Source: Hybos culiciformis
Lineage: Eukaryota; Arthropoda; Insecta; Diptera; Hybotidae
Direction: 5' to 3'
Length of the DNA stretch: 64,000 nt
NCBI GenBank assembly: GCA_964007475.1
Contig: OZ023274.1
Location: forward strand, 71,187,303-71,251,302
The position numbers were made by a program, and so were the translations under genes. How positions within the stretch are numbered: the first letter of the stretch is position 1; each line of letters starts with the position of its first letter. Under the pieces are notes generated by a model, which saw only the letters and a list, made by a program, of their open reading frames with translations, was not told the DNA's origin and ran no database searches. Shown here piece by piece: positions 14,293 to 26,500 of this stretch.

Positions 14293-14360
14293 ATTTGGTC
14301 CGAAAGTATCCCTTACTCCCTTAATTATTTGGTCCGAAATATTCCTTATCCTTATCTAAT
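14293..14360. repeat. 34-bp direct duplication
   Basis: ATTTGGTCCGAAA recurs at 14293 and 14327, each copy followed by a diverged TATCCCTTA or TATTCCTTATC segment. It is a simple local tandem duplication in non-coding DNA. Confidence 0.7.
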
Positions 14361-17300
14361 AATATTTTATATTTAAGGCTGACTCAGAATTGCATAATCA
14401 TCAGTTTGAAAAACAGAAAATTGAACTAGATCTGCAATATACCTGCATGTACAACACAAAATTATATTTTCTTCTAGGGTCAACGGTCTACCATTTCCTT
14501 TTTCTTGATCATGTAGGTCTTTCGAAGATCTTTCCTTTTTCAAGAATTTACATCTATAGTAGAATGTCTTTTTAAAATTCCAAAACTACAAGTAAGGTTA
14601 AGAATTTTATTTTTTTTTGGTAACCTGAGTGAAAAATGAAAATATAAATATTTAGAAATTTAATTTAATGGGACAATGTTATTAATGACAGTTTATTCCC
14701 CCTTGAAATTTATTTTTTTATATACAAAGTATCTTTTTTTTTCTGAAATAAAATAAGAAGCTGAAATGAATTACTTGTTCGCATTGCAATAATTAAAAAT
14801 CTTGTAAAACAAAAACAATCGAGGTGTTCAAAATATTACAAAATGATGAAAATAGTTTTATTTTATTTTTGTATGTAGAATGTAGATATAAAAATATTGA
14901 AGCATTCTGGGTAGTGTCAATTAAAATAATAGAATTTTCTACACATCGATATTGGAAGCTTAATTTCTAAGTTAGATTAATGTCTGGACAATTTTGAAAT
15001 TAAATTTAGTCGTAAAAATCAATTTAAACGTTCAGTAGCTCTCTTTATGGATTTTCAAAACGCGATGGGCGATCTTTGTGTTCTTATTAATATCTTTATG
15101 TTTTGACAAGACAACAAATGATATTAAAAATTCATTGTTTTGTTGGTGTGATTAAACGAGGGTTGTAAACTCTCGAGTTTAAACTTAATTTTTAAATATT
15201 AATATGAAACCTGAAAGCTATTTTTATAGTCAATTACATATTAACTTATAAAACTTATTGCTTTTATTAAGAATTTGATTATTGTATGATTGATTAGTTA
15301 TTTGGTCCTAGTGTTCAGCTTTAGACTCATGGAATGATTAACTTGATACCTAACATTTACAATTGTCAGAACGAATCAATTAAATAATCTTTCAAAGATT
15401 TCAAGTAAAAAATAAATATTATTTCATTTCAATTCATTTCTCCCTTAAGTAAAAGTTTACTATCTAATAATTTGTTAATTATTACATGGTACCTACGTAA
15501 AAAAAAAAGTTGGCGCACATATTATTTTAAAGAAAAAAAAGTATGGTGCACTAACTGTGCTACGACAGATTTTAGTATCTGATAAAAATTATAAATAAAA
15601 TAAAATTAAGTAAAATAAAATTATATGACGAAAAAAAAAATATTAAGATACTGCTGAACCTGTATTCATATCAGATTTCAAGTTCTCTTCAAAACATAAT
15701 CATATATTAAAACATGTCATTTTGGTATGTTTTGAGTTTTCTGTGTGAAAGGCAATAATCGTAACTCATATTTTTTTATTTTTTTATTGTGGGGCAGTTT
15801 TTACATCAGAGCAAAGAAAAAAATAAAAAGAAATTAAAAATCTCGAAAATGTATGATATTATATTTAATAAAAAAAAATTAAAACACTAAGAAACTTACG
15901 TCAAAAAAAAAAACTATAAAACATTATTTATTAATCGCACAGTCCATTTAAAATTATCATAATGAAATGATAAAAAGCCGTCGGTCGGTGATTTTTATTT
16001 ATTTATTTATTTTATCTTCCTCTTATTAAAACTTATTTAATATTAATTTCTTAAAAATAAAAAAATGTTTTTCATTCTATAAATTATAAGATCCCTGAAG
16101 TCAAACAGATATTTGGAAAAGAAGTAATTTCGGTACAAGGATAATATTAAATATCAAACTTGTTCTTTAAACTGGATTATTTGTATAATTCTTTTTTTTT
16201 TTTTAACTAAAGTAACATACTTTTATTTACTAATATTTATTTTAAGATATATGAACTTTTCTTTAAGTATACTATATTATTAAAAAAATTTAAAATATGA
16301 ATATAAAAAAAGTAGCTTTAACAATGCGAGATATTTTTGAACTTTTTTATTGCCATTTCAAAATTCTTTAGTTCAATTTAAAGTTCACGCATTTATTTTT
16401 GTAAATATGCTTGGATCAGGACATTTATTGTTTTAAGTTTGTGTGTCTTATAACTAATTTAAGCTTTTAAAATTATTTTATGGTCCATTTCCATTCAAAT
16501 ACAGTTTAGGGTCCAAAAACAAGTATATGCACAAACACTATAAAATTTTTTCTTAGATTATAAGATTTTTCCAGTTTATTAACATGCATCTTTAATATTT
16601 AATAGAAATAACATGAACAAACTGTATCAATATAATAGATGATACATGACACTCGATCTCAAAACAGAATGTTGGAAATAAAATGGTCAGTACTTCAATT
16701 AGTTTGAAATTTGAAATAGGTACATAAAATAAGGTCTAAAGAGAAGAAATAATTTATTATATATTTTTCTTAAATCAAATCCAAATCAATTTCAAAACAA
16801 TTGCACTATTATTATTATTTAGAATTTAACGTAGGCACGTTAAGAGAATTTTGAATATCACAAATAGTTTTTAATATGAAGAAGTTTAAGAAAGTAGGAA
16901 TAGTTCAAGAATTTTGAAGATTTGTTAATGAACGAAATTATTAAATGAATTAAAAACCGTCGGCATTCTTAATAGTTTTCTAATTAATTTTAAGGCAAAA
17001 TTCTAGAGCCTGCATTTTGCACGAACAAATTATATGATAAAGTTTAACAATTATTTGATTTCCTGCATATAAATACTTAGTTAGATGAATTTCATTTGAA
17101 GGCTATAAATAGGCTGTAGTTCAATCAACGTTAAAGATTACATGAGTAATTTTCATTATAGGGTTAGTTAAATATCTTTTTTTCCTTCGTTGAATTTTAC
17201 CAATAACACCTTGTATTTTCCATTCAATACATGATATAATATATAAAAGAAAATATTGACAACTTTTACGAAAAAAAAAAAAAAATCTTTTGCGAATGAA

Positions 17301-20300
17301 TTTCTTCTTTTTTTTTTATACATTATATTATTCAGAGGTAACCAAATATAGAATGGAATATATGAAATTTTAATTGGAAGATTGAATATAGAAGCTTCTG
17401 TTCAAAATAAAGTGAAATATACAATATTTAAAAAAAATAAAAATAAAACTTCATTCTTTGATATCAGTTAAATATACCGACATACCATACCGCATAAAAT
17501 TTTATATAAAATAAAAAGAAATTGAAAATTGTGTGTGTGCCGAAAGATAACAGGTTTGCAGCTTAATTTCTTTTTCAATAAATTGCTATATATATATTTT
17601 TTTTTTTCATGCCATCTTTTTGTGTTTCGCGCTTTCCTAATCCTATTAAGGAAGAATCAACTTTATAAGGAAAATTATTCGCCCGAATTGTTTCTCTTGA
17701 AAGCTTTCGCGAAATTTTTTAATATAAAAAAAAAGTTGTGGCAAGAAAAATAAATAATTTTTGCGTCACAGAATGGTTATTGAAAAGAAAATAATGAAAT
17801 TACTATTTTTTATTTTTTTTTCAGTCATTAAGTGTCGGAATTGTGACTTTAGACTATATCTTAGAACTCAACTACATTCTGCAAATAGTTGAATTGGAAA
17901 CTTCTTTTGATTGCAAGTATTTTCTGAAACCCGTCGTTTAGGTAACACACGGTTTTGATTATTGGAATTAAAGATATAGATGTTTTTAAGCTAAAATTAC
18001 CAATATTAATAATTCGAATTTTATACAAAAATTCTTCTAAAATCTGAAATGATAATATCGGAAGCGGTATAATCGAATAAAAACAATTTAACTGTATGTA
18101 TTCCACATTCGAGTATTATACTTCTTTCATATAAAATCAATGAAACATATTTCAACCTTTTGTAGTAAATAACAAAATATACATCATTCTGAAATCTGAT
18201 TTCGGATTTTTAAGGCAATAGGTCGCTTAAATAACACTTTTAAATAACACTTTTGAATACATCAGTTTTATTTCGGTAACCAAATAATACATAAGTCAAA
18301 ACATTCAAATAATGTACATTGTACACATCTCAGTGGTAATTTGAAGTGTGATTCCTATATTATTCTGATGTCGGTATATTAAAGCTCTTAATGCTGTAGA
18401 TATACACGTAATTTTTTCTCAAATAAAAATATGTAAAATAAAAATATACGTACTTCACATTAAGGTACATAGATCAAAACATTTTCCAAGAACTAGAAAT
18501 GTTACAATAGTATTTCTCTAACATCACTCAACTAAATAATTTGTATTTTCTATTTTATACTATGTATTAAACATTTAAGTAACTATATATAATTAAAAAT
18601 AAAATTTTCAATTTTTTGTTAACTAGTTATTATTTATTGTTAAGAATTGAATTTTATAATTAATAATTCATAATTATAGCTTTGTTTTTTAATATAGTTT
18701 TTTATTTATATTTTATAGTAAAATATTAAACACTATAGATAATATGAATAAATAATGAAAACAAGAAAAATGTTAACTTCTAGTTAAAAATAGTAATAAG
18801 TTTTAGAAATAAGTTTAGCTTTCAACCTCTAAAATAAAATATTTCGGATATTTTCGATGAGGTGTATAATTTAAAATAAAACAAAATACAATGTATGCAA
18901 ATTGTAAATCAATTTACAGTTTTTGTAATTCATAAAACTATAATAATAATTTAATTTTACGAAAATAAAATTTGTTGTACGTCTATTTCCTAAACATATT
19001 AAGCTGTCACGTTTAAAATTTTACAAAAACATAGTTCAGGAAAGGTAAAAGCCCTGAAGTTAATAAAGTGTACCTTAAATATACAATTATACATAGTTTG
19101 CAAAAAAAAAATAAAAATAATAATAACTTTCCATAGTCTACTATTAAATATTTTTTTTCCCCAAAATCAATATTATTTTTTTATTTTCTTATATTTTTCT
19201 CAAAAGAATCATGCAATTTGATTGGTCTAATTTCTTCCTTTTATGTTGCTTATGCTGCTTTTAAAAATTTCTTATTGTATTCTTGTTTTTCCTATATATT
19301 TTTCGATATAAAATTATATACATACACTTTTTTTTTTTATAATGTATTATTAATACGAGAAAAAAAAAAAAAAGAATAAACAGAAAATTTTTAAATTATG
19401 GAGGATTTTAAAAACGCTTCTGATGTTTTTCTTTCTTATATTTCTGTTAAGTTGTATAAAATTGTTGAATAAAAAATAATATTTTGATTTTTTTTTTTGT
19501 CCTTTTAAAAAAATATAATACGGCGTATAGTAAGTGCGTAGGAAGATAAAGATGCAAAAAAAACGTGCACTGGTAGGTTTTCTTAAACGCAATATATGTA
19601 TAGTTTTCATGCTTGTTCAGTGACGAAGAATCTTATATAGTAAATTTTAAAATGAAATTAAATTTAAAGATTAAATGTAGATCTAAGTTCTTTAGAACTA
19701 TAGTACTAACTTACTGAACATATCTTTTCTATTCAACTTTTGCATTATTAACAATGTAATATTCCACAGTGCATCAATTTATTTCAATAGGAAAGATCAC
19801 CAAAAAATATTCCCGATATTTTAGTATTGAGTATATACTGATAAGTTAAGAAATAATAATTTTTAAGACAGGTTTCCGCCAGACATTGATGTTGAGAAAT
19901 CTGTCGCTGATGAGTTCATATCTCAGCCTCAATGGTCCAAAGAAATTAAATTAATAGCTTTTTGGAATTTTTGTTTAAAAATTTTCTTCTTTCAATAATA
20001 AAAAAAAATTATATTGTTCATCTATACAAATTATTTATCATGATGGTCATTACTTCACAAATCAATTCAACCTTATTAAAATTGGATTACTTCGTCACTG
20101 ATGAATTTTAACCATATGTATATATGCAATGTGTGTGTATCTTCAAATATAAAATAAAATAAACAAAATGTATCATTTTGAAATAAATCAACATTGGCTT
20201 CTCAGTTAGAAAGAACGACAAAAAAATTGTTTTTATAAAACTGAATTTTTTAAAAAATGGCTTATTAAATTGATCAGACAATGAAGAAAAATTTCTTACA

Positions 20301-23300
20301 TATAAATATAATATTATGTACAAACATAAGTATGTATAAAAAAATAGAAATGAATTAAAAAAAAATGTTTTTTTTTTTTCTTTTTATAGGGAATATTTGA
20401 AAAATAAGTAAAAAAAAATTGTTTTTACGTATCTTTTGTTGCTGACAGAAGATATATACTATTATACACTAAACACAGTCGCCATAATATTAAAAACAAA
20501 AAGATAAATGAATCTACCATCAACAATATATTAAATTATTATTATGTGATCATAAATTTTATGAAAAAATCAAATATGTTTTTTTTTTTTTTTTTTCAAA
20601 ATAAGAAAAGACAGAAAAGTGCTTCTGAATTATGGCGGATATTATTTTTTATTTCGATTTTCTGATTTGTGTTTTATTTATTTTTATTTAATTTTTTTTT
20701 TTCTATATTAAATATAAAAAAAAATCATTTTGAATAAAAAAAAAAATAAATAATACCGGTTTTAATGAATTATTATTAATGTTATATAAAAAAAAAAAAA
20801 ATATATTCAAGATTGTAGTAGGTACATATATAAATTTAAATAATTTTAAAAACGCTCATTATAAAGCGCTAATAGGAATTTTGATTACTTTTGTTATCAA
20901 TCATCATAAAATTTAATAAAAAAAAAAAAGTAGCAATTTTTTTTTTTAAAGATAATTTGTCTCAGGTTACACTATGGTTTTATTTATTTTTTCTTTTCTA
21001 TTATTAATTAAGTAATTTAAATATTGTGTTTTTACTGTTATATTTTTGTATATATATTTATTTATTTATAGTTTTTGTTTGTGGCTATTTAAAGGTGACA
21101 TTGAATTTGTGTTATGAATTGCTTTTGCAGAGGATGTTTATAAATTAACGAGAGTGTAATATAAATTGCCATGATTATTGATATATTTTAAAAAGATACA
21201 CAATGTATCTAGTATCTACTATAAAACCTATTGGTACTCTCAATCTAAATTATAGTGATCAAATAATATAACTTTTCCAAACTGAAAATACATTTAGTAC
21301 AGAAATTTGTGATATTACTTCTTAAGAAGCTGAAGTAATAAATTGACTGAGACAAGGTTTTAAGTTTCCAAACTCTTTTTTGATAAAATGATGTTAGGAT
21401 ATAATACAGATGAATATTTATGATTTTTTAACATTTGACAATTTAAGAAAAATATTTGGACCAAAACATAACTTTCATGGTAAACACATACACACAAAGA
21501 AAAAAAATTAAGAACCGCAATTACCTATAAATGATTAAGACGTGGTTCGTTTAGCTTAAAATAACGAGCTGCTTATATGTAGGTAGGTACATTTAAAAGC
21601 TTAGCAAAATTAAAAATATTCAGAATCAGAAATAAAGAAGTTATATAATAAAAGTCGTGGCTCTCTAGAGGAGAATTGAAGAAAGTGAATTGGAATCGTA
21701 TCACTTTAAATTTGAACATCTTGACATCTTGACTTTTCGGAAACCAAAATAGAAATATTTTAGATCCATATCAGTTTTAAACCAATATTATTATATCAAT
21801 ATTTATTATCCGAATATTTATTGATAAATTGTCACGATTTTAAAAATTTTTTCTTTTATTTTACTGAGAAAAAGATTTTGGGCCATTGAATTTTGCAGAG
21901 TTAATTACTGGGTAATATTATTAGTGCAGAGCAGAGTGAATCAACTGACAAAAATAACAGTGATCTAGATTTTATATTTTTTGATCATTGCGTTATATAT
22001 ATTTTTTTCATATCAATAAGTGATTGAATGCTACTGTATAATTTTATAAGAAAACGAAAAATCAAATAATTATCTCAATAAATTGCTACTTCGAGACAAT
22101 AAAATTATATTATATATTATTTTATTTTATATAAATTATATATTTTTTTTTCTTGAAGAATGTGCATGATTTTCCAAAAAAAAAAAACAGAAAACAAAAT
22201 AATATTCAATAAAAAAAAAAAAAACGACAAGAAAATTATTTTAATTTGAACTTTGAAAATTATTATATGTAGTTAAGATGTTCTTCTATATAATTATCTT
22301 GTCTCCGGATTAATTTTAGCACTATTTTTCTTTTATTGAATGAATGATCACTACTTATAAAAGTAGCCTATTTTGATTTGGTTTGAGATATAATTTTTTA
22401 AGCTAATTTTTATTATTGTGTCTTTCACACCAAGGCAAGGACAAGTAAAAAGTTTTGATAGTGGTGTAAAGTTTTTTTCGATTGATTGTCAGCGCCGAGT
22501 AATTCAGTTTTATTATAATTTTATACACATTTTCTTCTATTAACTTTTATTAACTTTGGACATTATCATTAATAATTTACAAACCCCGCCAATAACGACC
22601 AAGAGATCTAAGCAAAATCGAATAAGCCGCGCATTAAAATTGAGAGCTTTAAAAGTGAGGTTTTACTTTATTTTCATACATTTTTCGTTTTAGATCTCCA
22701 TTGAAAGCGAGATCAAAGTTCGTCGAATGATATTTAATTTTGATGCTTTATGTAAATTTTTTTCTTCACCCTAGTGGTCTGTTAACAGAAGATATAAGAA
22801 AGAGAAGGTTTCATTTGCAAACCCTAACTTCATATTTTTTGGCCTTTTTTTTGGGAGTTTTTAAAAATCTTAATAGTCTGTTCTGTAGATACCTACACTA
22901 TTGATTCATCAAATAATTCTTGTGTGTATGATTTGGAATTTTTTCATGAATGAAAATAATGAATAAGCAAATTTTTAGTTTGTATTTATTTAATAACTGT
23001 TCTGGGATTTAATAAAAATAAAAAAAAAAAATGTAACTCTTTTTAATCCAAAACGAAAAGAATATTTTTTTGAGCAAATAAAACGGAAAAAGGAAATTAA
23101 GTATATATACTTTTATTCCCTAATTCGCAGTGAAAATATTCAAAATTTAGAAAGTCATTCGCCAAAAACAATATAAATTTTATAATAAATAAAATTTGAC
23201 GTTATGTCAGCCAGAGTCATCAATAGTGGTACAATGTTAATATTTGATTTGAGAAAAGTTACAAATAAATTCGAATTTATCAATTTAACATTTTTATTAT

Positions 23301-23390
23301 CAAAATTTTATTGCTTACTATCATTATAAGTTTATGAAATAATATTAATAAAATATCTATACTTTTTATTTTTACTTTTTGTTTTTGCAG

Positions 23391-23564
23391 AGTATTTGGT
23401 ACACGAAGGTGTTCAAGGTGCTTGGCTTCAATTAGTTCCTCAGAGTTAGTTATGCGTGCTCGTCATTTAGTATTTCATTTAAGCTGTTTTTCATGTACAA
23501 TTTGTAATTCCTTATTAACTAAAGGTGATCAATTTGGCATTAAAGATTCAGCTGTGTTTTGTCG
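23391..23564 (+). CDS. apA: apA coding exon, LIM2 zinc fingers
   Basis: The acceptor is TTTTTGCAG and the donor GTAAGT. The exon encodes VFGTRRCSRCLASISSSELV through SAVFC and holds seven of the eight LIM2 zinc ligands. It begins with one base of a split codon and ends with two. The intron before it occupies the same position as the intron before apB's LIM2 exon, six residues ahead of the first LIM2 cysteine. Confidence 0.95.
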
Positions 23565-26500
23565 GTAAGTTTTCATATTCTATAAATATTCATTATATTA
23601 ACTAAAAATAATTAGAATAATTAATATACATATGCTTATTTCTATTTATTTTTTTTAGACTACACTATGAGATGGCTTTAGAGGATCCTCAAGCTTCTGC
23701 GATACAATTAGCAACATCATGTTCTTTCGTCAGTCAATTTAGATCTTCACCAAATGATTCATCAAGTCCTATTGATAATAAATTAATTCCAAGTGGTTAC
23801 TATGTACCTCCTGCCCATGTTATATCAGGTTTAACGCAACCGCCTAGACAAAAAGGTCGTCCAAGAAAAAGAAAACCAAAAGATTTAGATGCATTAACAG
23901 CCAATTTGGGTAAGCTAATATATAGATAGATATACAAAAAAATAGTTTTCATCTAAATAGACATCTAAATAGACATTCAATAGAGTTAATTCTAAATTTG
24001 CTTCTGATGATAATTTTATGTTTTGAAAATAAAAAATATTTATTAGTGATAAATCTTGATCATGACATGTCAAAAATTTCAATAATAATTAAATTTCGCA
24101 CTTCAGTTGCGTTTATTACAAGATATTTCTTTTTTAATAGACGGATGAAGATTTGCAAAAACTTTTAAATTTATTCACATCTTGCATTATTTTATATCTG
24201 AATCTTATAATTATGTATTTACGTTATAATCGATTATTTTTTAATACAACTACTTTTATCGCCTATATAATATGCCAAAAGTTTCAGAAAGAGTATGAAA
24301 ATAGAGTTTTTTGTTTAATAGCTCTTTGCAGTTGAAAGCTCATTTATTTCATACAAAATTTTTGGAATCGATCAATTCATAAATTATTATTGAAGTCTGG
24401 AACACAGTTGATTAATCAAATATTTTGTTTGAAATCTAGAAAACTCGAAGTTCCGATCACGTTTTCCAATGTGCAAATGTTCAGATAATTCGAAAACAGA
24501 TAGAATATGCAAAATTCGACTTAACTGCATTTTTCTGGCGCAAAAAAAAATCATATAGTATATAATTTTGATTTATTTGGTGTGTCATAAATATGAAGGT
24601 TTTTCACATCGTATTTTGGCGTTCATATAATTTTTAATGTGATGAAAACCTATAACAAAAACTACACTCAACTATAATATAACCTTGATAATAAAAAAAA
24701 AGACTTAAAAATCTCTCTCTAAATCATAAAAAAATATTTAAAAACAGTACAACAAGGATGGGATACATCAAAGATTCCATAGCAAAATCAAATTTTAAAA
24801 TTTTAGTCAATGATTCTAGATATATGTATATGTCAAATTGTCAATTACTTTGAATCTCTATTATTGCGCTTATAAGTTTTCTAGTTTTGCTATTAATTTG
24901 ATTAACGTTGAATATATTCTAAAAGCTTTGATAATGTTAAGAAATTTTTCTTTTATTCAGTTATATGTTATCGGAAACAAACATAGGAAACTTTTCATTT
25001 GACAATATCTAAAAGTTTTTTTTGCTTAATACTGATATATGTATATATCATGCCATATTATAATCAAATGCTTTCTGAAGCCAAAAGAGTATTTAATGGG
25101 ATTTTAAAATGGCTTTGTCAGCAGCGATGTATTATTAATCTACTTCAAGTGTAATTCGAAATTACACATTGATATGGCATAACACTTATCTATATTTAAA
25201 TTGATGGGTTATTACTAGATAATATTATAGAATAAGTTTCGATGATGATAATTGGGGATTTTCTAACAAGACCATTTTTCAAATATTTCTTTATAAGATA
25301 CTAAAAAACTTATATGTATATATACTTTTTATGTCTTACCTGCTACAAAAAAGTCATAAAATCATAATATAATGAAAATATAAAAATAAAAAATATAAAA
25401 AACTAAAATAAAACAACATATTATATTTGGCTAAGTATAATAAAAAAAAAAAAAAAAACGATCGCTATAATACATAGTCCCTCTAACATAAATATGATGT
25501 TATGTGAATAAGTTTCAAAATATCGGTTTTTATGATGTTCTGGAAGAGTTCACAACTTCTTTGCAACGAAGAAGTCATGCATTCATTGATTTGATCCATA
25601 ACCGAAAGAACATGTTGTTTTTTAATTTTTTTTTTTTCTCGTTTTATAAAATTTTTTTTTTTTTTTTATTTAGTAGATTTCATTATTACAAATATAAAAT
25701 ATTATTTTTAATATAAAATGCCCACAAAAAACCATTCAATATTCCAACCGTAAAAAATTTCACTATACGAAATTTTTATTTATTTTTTAATATTTTCATT
25801 TATAATTTTTCTATATTTGATTTTTCTCCCTCTAGGCTTTTGTAGGGTTGTTGTTATAGTTTTTTTTTTTCTATAATTTTTGATAAAGTATGCCTGCTTG
25901 TTTGTGACACCTAAATATTTTTAATTAAATAAGTACTGACAGTGCGGGAAGAAAAGCGAAAAAAATGTTAAAATTCTTATAAATTTTACATTTCAAATTA
26001 CATTTAGTTAAAAGAATATTGGGATCAAATTACCAAATGAATGAATAGCGAGTTAAAATTAACGTCTAATTCATTCAATTTATATTGGCTTGCATTGCAA
26101 TGATAAGAATAGAAAATTAAATTTTTATGGTTAAACAAAAACCGGAATTAATACACATAAGTCTAACTGACTCAAATTATTATACCTAGTTTAGTTATAC
26201 CTTTACTGAAAAATACGTCATTTTAGAAGACACTTAAGCTTGTCTGTAGATACATCAATATTACTAATTAGTATAGATTTAGAAATTAAAATTTTCGATT
26301 TCAATTCATTTATTAAAGAATAATATTTTGAAATTAAATTGATTGGTTTTTTTTTTAGTTTTAGTTTAAATTTTGTATCAAATATGAATTTTGATTACAC
26401 AAACATAATATTTATGATTTTTCTTTCTTTTTAGCATAAAACACAATAATATTTTTTTAAATACAATTTTTAAGAGTCTGAGAAGTTAAAAGTGGCGCCT

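Larger units (their letters stand above)
1..23390. other. Long non-coding stretch upstream of the apA LIM2 exon, probably intron
   Basis: No coding exon could be supported on either strand. The ORFs here are short, rich in Phe, Lys, Ile and Asn, and lack family motifs. The first exon downstream begins in codon phase 2, so an earlier apA exon must exist, and this stretch is therefore most simply intron of that gene. It contains A/T runs, a 31-bp tandem repeat, a 183-bp foldback element, a 184-bp palindrome, a hAT-like element and a nested inverted repeat, listed separately. It probably also holds enhancers, but none can be identified from sequence alone. Confidence 0.6.

Noticed and set aside
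23672..23929. 85-codon frame taken as a separate gene.
   Set aside because: It is the apA linker exon starting at an internal Met and reading through the donor site at 23910.
25150..25170. Palindrome GTGTAATTCGAAATTACAC.
   Set aside because: A short isolated A+T-rich palindrome is expected by chance in this composition.
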